Shown here piece by piece: positions 9,339-16,952 of a stretch of 27,692 nucleotides of DNA. Position numbers and translations under genes: made by a program. The notes beneath the pieces were generated by a model, which saw only the letters and a list, made by a program, of their open reading frames with translations, did no database searches and was not told where the DNA came from. Position 1 is the first letter of the stretch, and every line of letters begins with the position of its first letter. Source of the stretch: UBA961 sp049426725 (GTDB lineage: Bacteria; Bacteroidota; Ignavibacteria; Kapaibacteriales; UBA961); NCBI GenBank assembly GCA_049426725.1, contig JBMSYN010000023.1, positions 1-27,692 on the forward strand, in the 5' to 3' direction.

Positions 9339-9410
9339 TGATCCCAACGGGATTCGAACCCGTACTGCCACCTTGAAAGGGTGGTGACCTAACCATTAGT
9401 CGATGGGACC
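9339..9410 (-). tRNA. tRNA-Glu (anticodon UUC)
   Basis: A 72-base cloverleaf without encoded CCA. The acceptor stem pairs 9410-9404 with 9346-9340 (one G-U), discriminator A at 9339. The D stem is GACT/GGTC, the anticodon stem CCACC/GGTGG with loop CTTTCAA giving anticodon UUC, the T stem ACGGG/CCCGT with loop TTCGAAT. Reads GAA/GAG glutamate codons. Its wobble uridine is a known target class for the enzyme encoded by the divergent gene at 9526. Confidence 0.97.
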
Positions 9411-9429
9411 CCTATTTCAAAACAGAATA

Positions 9430-9461
9430 CAAAGATAGAGACTTTTAGGGTTTTGCCCAAA
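9430..9461 (-). promoter_or_regulatory. Bacteroidota-type promoter of tRNA-Glu
   Basis: Reading the minus strand, TTTG (9461-9458), 20 bases, then TATCTTTG (9437-9430), an exact fit to the TTTG / TAnnTTTG pattern known for the primary sigma factor of Bacteroidota. It ends 19 bases before the tRNA, which would give a short leader. Confidence 0.65.
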
Positions 9462-9525
9462 TGGATTTTCTCGGGGATATTCCTAAAAATGACTATTCTC
9501 TTAGGCAAAAACAGTAGTTTTCTGC

Positions 9526-10587
9526 ATGAATCGCTCTAAAAATACTCGCATATCTCTTGAGGACTTTCTCCAATCTGCACGGAAATATCCGGTTTTTGAT
9601 GTGCGCACTCCTTCTGAGTTTGCTCATGCACATATTCCCGGGGCACATAATCTTCCTATTTTTTCTGATGATGAAAGAGTAGAAATTGGAACATTGTACA
9701 AGCAAGTTTCAAGAGAGCAAGCCATAGAGAAGGGATTTGCATTTTTTGGTCCAAAACTCAATGAATATATCACAAAGATTCAATCATGTGGGATAAAACA
9801 TGGATCAACAGTATTGATTCATTGTTGGCGAGGAGGAATGCGAAGCGAGGCAATGGCATGGCTATTCAATTTTTATGGATATGAAGCATATACGCTTGAA
9901 GGTGGGTATAAAGCATTCAGAAAGCATGTATTGAATATCTTACAAAGGTCATTCCCTGCTTGGGTGATTGGTGGATTTACGGGCTCAGGAAAAACAGAGA
10001 TATTGCATGCCTTACATTCAATGCATGAACCAATTCTTGATTTGGAAGACATTGCGCATCATCGTGGTTCATCATTCGGATCAATCGGATGTCCCGAACA
10101 AACCTCCCAAGAATCCTTTGAGAATAGACTCGCCATGTCTTATCCCGATCTTGAGATTCCCAATGTATGGATTGAGGATGAAAGCAGAAAAATCGGAAGG
10201 AATATCTTGCCTTTGGCTTTATATGAAACCATCAGAAATCGACCTGTCATTTTTTTGGATATCCCTCGAGCTTCTCGCCTTGCCTGGCTTGTGGAGCAAT
10301 ATCGAGATCAAGACATGCAATTGATAGCTGATGCTGTACAAAGGATTGCAAAACGCTTGGGTGGAGTGCAAGCAAAGAAAGCTCTTGAGGCAATAGAATG
10401 TGGGAACTTGGAAGAATGTTTCGAGATTGCACTCCGATATTATGATGACACATATCTCTATGGGGTTTCCAAGAGAGATCCCCAACAAGTACATCGTATT
10501 TCATTACCACAAGTGGATCATGGGGAAAATGCAGAAAGAATCAAAGAATTTGTCAAGTCCATAAACAACAATGGAATGCATGATTGA
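9526..10587 (+). CDS. selU: tRNA 2-selenouridine synthase (SelU/MnmH/YbbB)
   Basis: 353 residues, the usual length. Converts 2-thiouridine at the wobble position of tRNA-Glu, tRNA-Lys and tRNA-Gln to 2-selenouridine, by way of a geranylated intermediate, using selenophosphate. The N-terminal rhodanese domain starts 'VFDVRTPSEFAHAHIPGA' and carries the active-site loop HCWRGGMRS with Cys100. A C-terminal P-loop domain follows with GFTGSGKT (150-157) and the blocks 'LDLEDIAHHRGS' and 'WIEDESRKIG' typical of this family. No selD (selenophosphate synthase) is visible in the window. No clear Shine-Dalgarno precedes the ATG. It is divergent from tRNA-Glu(UUC), a substrate class. Confidence 0.95.
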   Translation: MNRSKNTRISLEDFLQSARKYPVFDVRTPSEFAHAHIPGAHNLPIFSDDERVEIGTLYKQVSREQAIEKGFAFFGPKLNEYITKIQSCGIKHGSTVLIHCWRGGMRSEAMAWLFNFYGYEAYTLEGGYKAFRKHVLNILQRSFPAWVIGGFTGSGKTEILHALHSMHEPILDLEDIAHHRGSSFGSIGCPEQTSQESFENRLAMSYPDLEIPNVWIEDESRKIGRNILPLALYETIRNRPVIFLDIPRASRLAWLVEQYRDQDMQLIADAVQRIAKRLGGVQAKKALEAIECGNLEECFEIALRYYDDTYLYGVSKRDPQQVHRISLPQVDHGENAERIKEFVKSINNNGMHD

Positions 10588-10601
10588 TGCATTCCATTGT
10601 T
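10567..10601. terminator. Long palindrome between convergent selU and ahcY, possible bidirectional terminator
   Basis: A perfect 15-bp inverted repeat (10567-10581 with 10587-10601) with a 5-base loop that contains most of the selU stop codon. There is no T tract on either side, so it may terminate weakly, protect 3' ends, or do both. It lies between two convergent genes and 24 bases beyond the ahcY stop. Confidence 0.5.
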
Positions 10602-10624
10602 AGATACACTATCTACATCGAAAA

Positions 10625-11959
10625 TCAGGTACCTTCAAGATAATTGTTTGCATAGTCGATTTGCTCTTGAGTCAAGATATCCATTGACAAGCCCATTGTA
10701 TTCAATTTTAGCTCAGCGATATATTCATCTTGAGCAACTGGAATGTCGATTACCTCCACAGGCAATTTTGTACCTGCACGATGGGCTTCAACCAATTTAA
10801 CATGACACAAAAATTGATTGGCAAATGACATGTCCATAACTTCAGAGGGATGTCCTTCCGCTGCGGCGAGATTCACCAAGCGACCTTCCGCCAACACAAA
10901 TATTCTGCGACCATCTTTCAATGTATATTCTTCGCAATTCTGACGAATCGTACGCTTGCTTACTGATATTGCTTCCAATTCGCTGATATTGATTTCACAA
11001 TCATAATGCCCCGTATTGCAGACAATAGCACCATCTTTCATCACTTCAAAATGACGCTTGCGGATGATGTCTTTCATGCCTGTTGCAGTACAGAAAATAT
11101 CGCCAACTTTCGCAGCATCATCCATTGTTTTTACTTCAAATCCTTCAAGAACGGCTTTGATTGCAGCAGTTGCTTTCACTTCCGTGATGATGACATTTGA
11201 TCCCATTCCGGCTGCTCTTTTTGCAACACCGGAACCGCAATGGCCATGTCCGGCAACAACAAAATTCTTTCCTGCAAGCATCACACTTGTAGAACGAATA
11301 ATGCCATCAAGAGTAGATTGACCGGTACCATATACATTGTCAAAATCCCATTTTGTTTCTGCATCATTCACGGCAAAAACAGGATAATACAATTTTCCAT
11401 CAGCCGAACGAGCGCGCAAACGATGCACGCCGGTTGTGGTTTCTTCTGTACCGCCAATCACATCATTTTTAGCATAGTCAATCATCTTTTCATGGACTGT
11501 ATTGATCAAATCACAACCATCATCCAATGTGAGATGAGGTCTATTGTCCAAAGTGCGATCTATGCACCAGTAAAAATCGGAATGATTGCCATGCCAAGCA
11601 TAAATCGAAATACCGGCAGCAGCCAATGCGGCGGCAACCGCATCATGTGTGGACAATGGATTGCAACCTGACCAATATACTTCTGCACCGGCAGCTTTGA
11701 AGGTTTCAATCAATACTGCTGTTTCTTTTGTCACATGCAAACAACCTGCAAGACGATATCCCGCAAAAGGTTTTGTTTTGCTGAATTCTTTGCGAAGATG
11801 CATGAGCACAGGCATATTTGCCTCAGCCCAATCAATCAATTTTCTTCCCTCTTCTGCAAGGGCGATGTCGCGCACGCAATAAGAACCCGGGACTTCACTA
11901 AATGAACCCTGTTCCTGTTTTTCTGGAATGGTAAGTGTTTCTACAGACATTGTTTCCAT
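10625..11959 (-). CDS. ahcY: Adenosylhomocysteinase, archaeal/Thermotoga-like form
   Basis: 444 residues. Hydrolyses S-adenosylhomocysteine, the product of methyl transfer, to adenosine and homocysteine. Recognised by 'AGCLHVTKETAVLIETF', the EETTTGVHRL block, 'TGQSTLDGIIRST' and the NAD-binding 'VAGHGHCGSGVAKRA', then 'CNTGHYDCEI' and 'EGRLVNLAAAEGHPSEVMD'. The AAAEGHP wording, the tail ending 'NNYLEGT' and the absence of the C-terminal Lys-Tyr signature of the long bacterial/eukaryotic enzymes point to the form found in archaea and Thermotoga. The start is uncertain: the ATG at 11950 has a GGA 6 bases upstream and may be preferred over 11959. It is the last gene of a five-gene run, 19 or more bases after metK, with which it shares the methyl cycle. 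Confidence 0.94.
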   Translation of the reverse strand: METMSVETLTIPEKQEQGSFSEVPGSYCVRDIALAEEGRKLIDWAEANMPVLMHLRKEFSKTKPFAGYRLAGCLHVTKETAVLIETFKAAGAEVYWSGCNPLSTHDAVAAALAAAGISIYAWHGNHSDFYWCIDRTLDNRPHLTLDDGCDLINTVHEKMIDYAKNDVIGGTEETTTGVHRLRARSADGKLYYPVFAVNDAETKWDFDNVYGTGQSTLDGIIRSTSVMLAGKNFVVAGHGHCGSGVAKRAAGMGSNVIITEVKATAAIKAVLEGFEVKTMDDAAKVGDIFCTATGMKDIIRKRHFEVMKDGAIVCNTGHYDCEINISELEAISVSKRTIRQNCEEYTLKDGRRIFVLAEGRLVNLAAAEGHPSEVMDMSFANQFLCHVKLVEAHRAGTKLPVEVIDIPVAQDEYIAELKLNTMGLSMDILTQEQIDYANNYLEGT

Positions 11960-11978
11960 CTATGATGAGTGAATAATA

Positions 11979-13118
11979 TTATGCGGAAAGTGTTGAAAAC
12001 AAAGGAACGAGATCCAACTGTTCCCATGGGAAATCATTTCTTCCAAAATGACCATACGCTGCGGTAGCTTGGTAAATAGGTCTTTTCAATTGCAAGCGAT
12101 CAATAATGCCTTTGGGTGAAAGGTCGATATTCTTCATGATGAATGAACTTAAATCAGAAGAGGCGACTTTCCCTGTTCCATGCGTGTCAACCAAGAGCGA
12201 AACTGGTTCTTTTACGCCAATGGCATAAGAGACTTGAATGGTGCATTGATCAGCCAGACCTGCTGCGACAATGTTTTTTGCGAGATATCGTGCGGCATAG
12301 GCAGCTGATCTATCAACCTTGGTTGGATCTTTGCCACTGAAGGCACCGCCACCATGCGGAGCTTTGCCGCCATAGGTATCAACAATGATTTTTCTTCCGG
12401 TAAGCCCGGTGTCTCCATGCGGTCCACCAATTTCAAATTTGCCGGTCGGATTGATGTGAAAAACAGTATCAGGACCAATCAATTCTGAGGGAATAACCGC
12501 GGGAATAACATGCTTTTTAATATCAGCCGCGATTGTTTCTTGAGTAATTCCTGAATCATGCTGGGTAGAAATCACAATTGTCTTAATGCCTGTGATTTTG
12601 CCTTCATCATCATAAGCAACGGTAACTTGCGCTTTTGAATCGGGTCTGAGATAAGGCATTAATTCTGAATGATTCTTTCGAATATCTGCAAGTTTTTCCA
12701 CGAGTTTATGTGAATACATCAAAGCAGCAGGCATATATTCCGGAGTTTCTTTGCATGCATATCCAAACATCATGCCTTGATCACCCGCACCGCCTGTATC
12801 AACGCCTTGTGCAATGTCATTGGATTGTTTATTGATCACATTGATCACGGCACAAGAGTCTGCGTCAAATCTATATTCCGCTTTTGTATAACCGATGTCT
12901 CGAATCACTTTGCGAACAAGCCTTGGAAGATCGATATATGTATTCGTTGTGATTTCCCCACCAACTACGATCATACCGGTTGTAGCAAAACACTCGCATG
13001 CGACTCTTCCTTCAGGATCTTCCGCGAGGACTGCATCGAGGACTGCATCGGAGACTTGATCACATATTTTGTCGGGATGTCCTTCCGACACAGATTCAGA
13101 TGTAAAGAGATAACCCAT
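11979..13118 (-). CDS. metK: S-adenosylmethionine synthetase
   Basis: 379 residues, the normal length. Makes S-adenosylmethionine from methionine and ATP in the cytoplasm. The family motifs are all present: 'SESVSEGHPDK' near the N-terminus, 'GAGDQGMMFGYA', the phosphate-binding 'GGGAFSGKDPTKVDRS', and the C-terminal 'AYGHFGR'. It lies 30 bases after the nucleotidyltransferase gene and immediately before ahcY, so synthesis and by-product recycling are encoded together. I see no SAM riboswitch in front of it; the gap is too short for one. Confidence 0.97.
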   Translation of the reverse strand: MGYLFTSESVSEGHPDKICDQVSDAVLDAVLAEDPEGRVACECFATTGMIVVGGEITTNTYIDLPRLVRKVIRDIGYTKAEYRFDADSCAVINVINKQSNDIAQGVDTGGAGDQGMMFGYACKETPEYMPAALMYSHKLVEKLADIRKNHSELMPYLRPDSKAQVTVAYDDEGKITGIKTIVISTQHDSGITQETIAADIKKHVIPAVIPSELIGPDTVFHINPTGKFEIGGPHGDTGLTGRKIIVDTYGGKAPHGGGAFSGKDPTKVDRSAAYAARYLAKNIVAAGLADQCTIQVSYAIGVKEPVSLLVDTHGTGKVASSDLSSFIMKNIDLSPKGIIDRLQLKRPIYQATAAYGHFGRNDFPWEQLDLVPLFSTLSA

Positions 13119-13148
13119 GTATAATTCAATGGATGTGTGAATGAAAAA

Positions 13149-14126
13149 TTAGCTTCTGTCTATTTCGCTGGAATCACCAACATTGAGTCTAGAAAACTTG
13201 CCTTTTACGATGGCATTATTTCCAATGATGGATTGTTCAAGCATGGATGCCGTCACAGTTGCACCATCGCTGATGATGGAATCTTTTATGACGCTGTCAA
13301 CTACTTTTGCTCCTGCTGCAACAGTTGCATAAGGGCCAATCACAGAGCGTTCAACATGCGCTGTTGAAGATATGAATGCGGGCGGAATGATTACAGTGCC
13401 ATCCATTGTTTTTGGAGCAGACATTCCATCAAGCAAATATCTATTGGTTGATAATAAAGTTTCGGGTTTTCCGCAATCATACCAGCCATCTACCGGGAAT
13501 GTGGTGAACTTCTCACCTTTGTCAATCATCATTTGCAAAGCATCTGTCAATTGATATTCATCGCGTGTTCGAATATTTTTATCAATCAATTCATCCAGGC
13601 AAGAAACAAGCAATGATGGATTATTGATAAAATACAAACCAACGAGTGCCAAATTGGAGGTTGGTTGTTCGGGTTTTTCTATCAATCGTGAAATGAATCC
13701 TTTTTCCAATTCAACAACGCCGAATCTTCTTGGGTCTTCAACACTTTTTACACCGAGAGTTGAGAAACCGGAATTCATCGCAAGGCTTAAATCCACATCA
13801 AAAATTGTATCGCCAAGAATGATGAGCAATGGATCATCACCTTTGATATTTTCTCTGGCAATCCAAATGGAATGTCCCAATCCAAGTCGTTCTTCCTGAT
13901 AAATGAAATTCACTTTCAGATCATGATGCTTGCGAACATATTCTTCCACCAAGTCGCCCATATATCCAACGATGATGGTTGCTTCATCGATGGAATGTGA
14001 CTGAAGTGCATCAAGAATGTGTCCAAGAATCGGCTTACCGGCAACATTCAGCAATACTTTAGGTAAAGTATAGGTAAATGGCCTGAGTCTTGTTCCCACT
14101 CCCGCAACTGGTATGATGGCTTTCAT
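13149..14126 (-). CDS. Sugar-1-phosphate nucleotidyltransferase with C-terminal left-handed beta-helix
   Basis: 325 residues. The N-terminal domain (to about 235) is a nucleotidyltransferase of the RmlA/GlmU class: 'AGVGTRLRPFTYTLPK' binds the nucleotide, 'GHSIWIARE' and 'LGDTIFD' (metal-binding Asp) follow, then 'VVELEKGFISRLIEKPEQP' and 'DGWYDCGKPETLL'. The C-terminal part is a series of hexapeptide repeats ('VERSVIGPYATVAAGAKV' and on), predicting a left-handed beta-helix as in the long RmlA-like and StrD-like enzymes. The likely reaction is NTP plus a sugar 1-phosphate to an NDP-sugar; glucose 1-phosphate and dTTP are the best guess, but base and sugar specificity cannot be read here. It sits between nusB and metK with no sugar-pathway neighbour. 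AGGAG lies 10 bases before the ATG. Confidence 0.9.
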   Translation of the reverse strand: MKAIIPVAGVGTRLRPFTYTLPKVLLNVAGKPILGHILDALQSHSIDEATIIVGYMGDLVEEYVRKHHDLKVNFIYQEERLGLGHSIWIARENIKGDDPLLIILGDTIFDVDLSLAMNSGFSTLGVKSVEDPRRFGVVELEKGFISRLIEKPEQPTSNLALVGLYFINNPSLLVSCLDELIDKNIRTRDEYQLTDALQMMIDKGEKFTTFPVDGWYDCGKPETLLSTNRYLLDGMSAPKTMDGTVIIPPAFISSTAHVERSVIGPYATVAAGAKVVDSVIKDSIISDGATVTASMLEQSIIGNNAIVKGKFSRLNVGDSSEIDRS

Positions 14127-14143
14127 TGTTTTTGCACTCCTGA

Positions 14144-14734
14144 CTATTCATGAAGTCCGCGACCTGATTTTTTCAGGCGTTCGGAAGTGGTAAGTTCAAC
14201 AACAACTGCATCGAGCACGCCATTGATAAAGACATTACTTTTATCGGTGGAATAACCTTTTGCCAATTCTATGATTTCATTGATCGTGACTTTTGTTGGG
14301 ATTTCAGGAAAATGAATCAACTCTGCAACAGCCATTCGAAGCAATATGCGATCGATGAGGGCAATGCGATCCAATTCCCAATTCTGGGCAAATCGTTCAA
14401 TCAATCCGTCTGAATATTCCATCTCATCAAGTGTTCTTGAGGTCAAATCCTTGATGAAGTCAAGTTCAACTTCATCCCAATTGATTCTTGTATCAGATTC
14501 CAATTCCAACACTTCTTCAGGTGTCAACAATTTCTTCGGCTCGGATTCCTGATCATTGAAAGTAAAATCTCTATGAACGATGTGAGGGAAAATTTCTTCC
14601 CATGCAATCTCTCCGGTGGAGCAAGCCACGAGCAATTGCATCACCTTTTCTCTTGCTTTTCTTCTCGTTCCAACAATGTGTCTTTCATTGCTTAATGGAA
14701 ATGTGGCAGAGTCATCACTTTTCATTGCCATCAT
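14144..14734 (-). CDS. nusB: Transcription antitermination factor NusB
   Basis: 196 residues, longer than the roughly 140 of Escherichia coli NusB. NusB binds the boxA RNA with NusE (ribosomal protein S10) in rRNA antitermination. The N-terminal 'RRKAREKVMQLLVAC' and C-terminal helices 'NWELDRIALIDRILLRMAVAEL', 'IPTKVTINEIIELAKGYST' and 'FINGVLDAV' are diagnostic. The extra length is an acidic insertion of about 50 residues between the first helix and the core, plus a short N-terminal tail. The start overlaps the stop of the dehydrogenase gene as ATGA; ATGs at 14731 and 14725 are also possible starts. Confidence 0.94.
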   Translation of the reverse strand: MMAMKSDDSATFPLSNERHIVGTRRKAREKVMQLLVACSTGEIAWEEIFPHIVHRDFTFNDQESEPKKLLTPEEVLELESDTRINWDEVELDFIKDLTSRTLDEMEYSDGLIERFAQNWELDRIALIDRILLRMAVAELIHFPEIPTKVTINEIIELAKGYSTDKSNVFINGVLDAVVVELTTSERLKKSGRGLHE

Positions 14735-15837
14735 GAACCGGAAGAAGATTGTGAACGATTGATGATTGTCTTGCCGGAATATGTTCTGTGTACATGTGCA
14801 ACTGATGCTATGCGCTCCTCAGCAAGTGCATTCGAAGCTTCAACAGTGAGTATATTTCTTTCATCAGCCATTGCATAAATGCGAAGAAGCGTATCATAGA
14901 TTCCTTCATTCTTTCGCAATACGGATGCTTTATTGTATCCATCAACTTCTGATGCCACATTCATGAGTCCGCCTGCATTGATTACATAATCCGGTGCATA
15001 CAGAATTCCTCTCTCTTTCAACATTGCACCATGCTTTTTCTCATCAGCCAATTGATTATTAGCACCGCCTGCCACCAATGAACATTTCAATTGCGGTATT
15101 GTTTCATCATTCAAAATTGCACCGAGAGCATTTGGAGAGAGAATATCACAATCCATGGAAAGAATTGCATCTGGTTCTACATATTCAGCGCCGGTTTCAT
15201 TAGCCAAAGCAAGCGCTTTTTCTTTGAAAATATCTGTCACAAAAACTTTTGCTCCATCTTTCACTAGATGAGCTACTACATGTCCTGCAACATTTCCTGC
15301 TCCCTGAACAGCAACTCGCAATCCTGAAACATCATCTTTACCCAATTGTTTTTTTGCGGTTGCCTTAATTCCACAATAGACTCCATAAGCAGTGAATGGT
15401 GATGGATCACCACTACCACCAATGCCTTCAACACCGGTTACAAATTGTGTCTCTGTGCGTATCCATGACATATCACGAACATTGGTATTTACATCTTCTG
15501 CAGTGATATATCTTCCACCCAAAGATTCAACTGCTTTTCCATAAGCGCGAAATAATCCTTCGGATTTTTGAGTGCGAGCATCACCAATGATCACTCCTTT
15601 GCCACCACCAAGATTCAATCCGGCAACTGCAGCTTTATATGTCATTCCTTTGGAAAGTCGAAGAACATCTGTAAGTGCATCGCCGTCATGTGCATAATTC
15701 CACATGCGAGTTCCACCCAGTGCAGGGCCAAGCACTGTGCTGTGTACACCGATTATTGCACGTAATCCAGTTTTGGGGTCAGAATAAAAAAGTACTTCCT
15801 CATGACCATAATCAACCAATGAATCAAAAATATTCAT
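14731..15837 (-). CDS. Leucine dehydrogenase (Glu/Leu/Phe/Val dehydrogenase family)
   Basis: 368 residues from the ATG at 15837; a frame extending to 15903 adds a non-homologous tail. Catalyses reversible NAD-dependent oxidative deamination of leucine and other branched-chain amino acids. The family block 'GGTRMW', then Lys68 in MTYK and Lys80 in LNLGGGK stand at the same numbers as the two functional lysines of the Lysinibacillus sphaericus enzyme, followed by 'AEDVNTNVRDM'. The nucleotide-binding fold starts 'VAVQGAGNVAG'. The C-terminal 'APDYVINAGGLMNVASEV' block is also typical. AAGAG lies 8 bases before the start. First gene of the run leading into nusB, the nucleotidyltransferase, metK and ahcY. 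Phenylalanine or valine preference is not excluded. Confidence 0.93.
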   Translation of the reverse strand: MNIFDSLVDYGHEEVLFYSDPKTGLRAIIGVHSTVLGPALGGTRMWNYAHDGDALTDVLRLSKGMTYKAAVAGLNLGGGKGVIIGDARTQKSEGLFRAYGKAVESLGGRYITAEDVNTNVRDMSWIRTETQFVTGVEGIGGSGDPSPFTAYGVYCGIKATAKKQLGKDDVSGLRVAVQGAGNVAGHVVAHLVKDGAKVFVTDIFKEKALALANETGAEYVEPDAILSMDCDILSPNALGAILNDETIPQLKCSLVAGGANNQLADEKKHGAMLKERGILYAPDYVINAGGLMNVASEVDGYNKASVLRKNEGIYDTLLRIYAMADERNILTVEASNALAEERIASVAHVHRTYSGKTIINRSQSSSGS

Positions 15838-15900
15838 GCTATGCTCTTGATGTGATGAATGTAGGGTCTGCTCCAAGGCAGATATACAATTTCGAGAATG

Positions 15901-15908
15901 CAAAATTA
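15901..15908 (-). promoter_or_regulatory. Candidate -7 box for the leucine dehydrogenase operon
   Basis: On the minus strand TAATTTTG, an exact TAnnTTTG, 63 bases before the start codon at 15837. No TTTG is found 17-23 bases further upstream, so only half of the expected promoter is visible. Confidence 0.4.
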
Positions 15909-15992
15909 GAAAAAATCAGCATGATTTTGGGGATATTGGGGATAATTATAAAGGGTTCACACAATCAAGATACATTGCCTACCATACTTGGA

Positions 15993-16024
15993 TTTGAGTT
16001 CCTTGATTGGAGTTTGTAAATTAG
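15993..16024 (+). promoter_or_regulatory. Candidate promoter of the fibronectin-III lipoprotein gene
   Basis: TTTG (15993-15996), 20 bases, TAAATTAG (16017-16024), one mismatch to TAnnTTTG, ending 25 bases before the start codon. Spacing equals that of the tRNA-Glu promoter. An 8-bp inverted repeat (15962-15969 with 16002-16009) overlaps it and may be chance. Confidence 0.4.
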
Positions 16025-16049
16025 TAATAACACCAAAGGGATTTTCTGT

Positions 16050-16952
16050 ATGAAAAACATCAATTTATCGCGTCTTTTTATCCTTTTCGCCATTTTTTTG
16101 AATTTGGGATTGAGCTCTTGTGACTTGGGAAATAGTCCGGTGATCAGAGTTCCACAACCTCCCAGCGCTTTGAAAGCAAATGCTCAAAGTTCCAGCACTA
16201 TTGGATTAACTTGGAGTGCTTCGAGAACAACAGTAATCGGCTATGATGTTAAGGTGTTTGATGAATTGGGGACGCCTTTACAAACATTGAAACTTGGTGA
16301 TGTGACATCCATTCAAATTCGGAATTTACAGGAAGGCAAAGTGTATGTGTTTCAGGTTTTTTCAAGATCACAAGACACCATAAGCAATTTTGTTGAGATT
16401 AGATGGGCAACGGCAACTCGATTTTCAGGGAGATTATATGTTGGACCAGGTAAACAGAATGGGATCAACTTTTTGGAGCAAAAAACATATACAACAGATC
16501 GTGCATCATCCTGGGATCTTTGCCTGGAAGTTGATTCTTCCGGGAATCAACCTGCTTATAGACTTTCAACTCCTGCAGCTTCATCTGTTTCCGATGTCAA
16601 TGGATTTGTGATGAGCGGTACGGATAGAGGGAAAAAAGTGAGGATAACTCAGTTTTTTAATGATGTGTATGACCCATTCATTTTTACGGGGATTGACTCT
16701 TTGCAGCATTTATATTTTTCAGCCCCAATTGGAGAGGGATATACACCGCTTGAAAATTTAGCCGATAATATTCAGAATTTTAGCCGTGGATTTGTGTTGG
16801 CTTTTAAAACACAACAGAACAATCATGTGCTTTTTCATGTGAAAGAGAACAACTCACAAATCATTCGCAGAGATGCTTCAGGAACATATATTGAGTTTGA
16901 AGCATCTGTACAGAGAACACCAAATTTGCCTTATGGGAAAATTCGGGGGTGA
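16050..16952 (+). CDS. Lipoprotein with one fibronectin type III domain and an unrecognised C-terminal domain
   Basis: 300 residues. A hydrophobic signal peptide ends in the lipobox LSSC, with Cys24 as the lipid-anchored residue. After a Pro-rich linker, residues about 35-125 read as a fibronectin type III domain: 'PPSALKANAQSSSTIGLTWS', 'GYDVKVFDE', 'IQIRNLQEGKVYVFQVFSRS'. Residues about 128-300 have beta-rich composition with several aromatic strands and match no family I recognise. Probably a surface or periplasmic binding or structural protein. GGGA lies upstream of the ATG at normal distance. It ends exactly where the convergent rsmB ends, with no base between them and no visible terminator. 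Confidence 0.83.
   Translation: MKNINLSRLFILFAIFLNLGLSSCDLGNSPVIRVPQPPSALKANAQSSSTIGLTWSASRTTVIGYDVKVFDELGTPLQTLKLGDVTSIQIRNLQEGKVYVFQVFSRSQDTISNFVEIRWATATRFSGRLYVGPGKQNGINFLEQKTYTTDRASSWDLCLEVDSSGNQPAYRLSTPAASSVSDVNGFVMSGTDRGKKVRITQFFNDVYDPFIFTGIDSLQHLYFSAPIGEGYTPLENLADNIQNFSRGFVLAFKTQQNNHVLFHVKENNSQIIRRDASGTYIEFEASVQRTPNLPYGKIRG

Noticed and set aside
9244..9396. N-terminal extension of the lytic transglycosylase frame by 51 codons
   Set aside because: The extension is a translation of the tRNA-Glu gene and its terminator. The ATG at 9243 has a good Shine-Dalgarno and starts the signal peptide.
9515..9522. TAGTTTTC before selU as a promoter box
   Set aside because: It ends 3 bases before the ATG, so a start site at the usual distance would fall at or after the start codon.
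11240..11671. 143-codon open frame on the plus strand opposite ahcY
   Set aside because: It is antisense to a conserved gene, Cys/Ile/His-rich without family likeness, and has the pattern of a codon-position shadow.
13119..13148. SAM riboswitch in front of metK
   Set aside because: The gap to the preceding gene is only 30 bases, and no riboswitch-like structure was noticed in the leader of the operon's first gene either.
15838..15903. Longer start of leucine dehydrogenase
   Set aside because: The added 22 residues have no family match, and the start at 15837 places Lys68 and Lys80 at the known positions.
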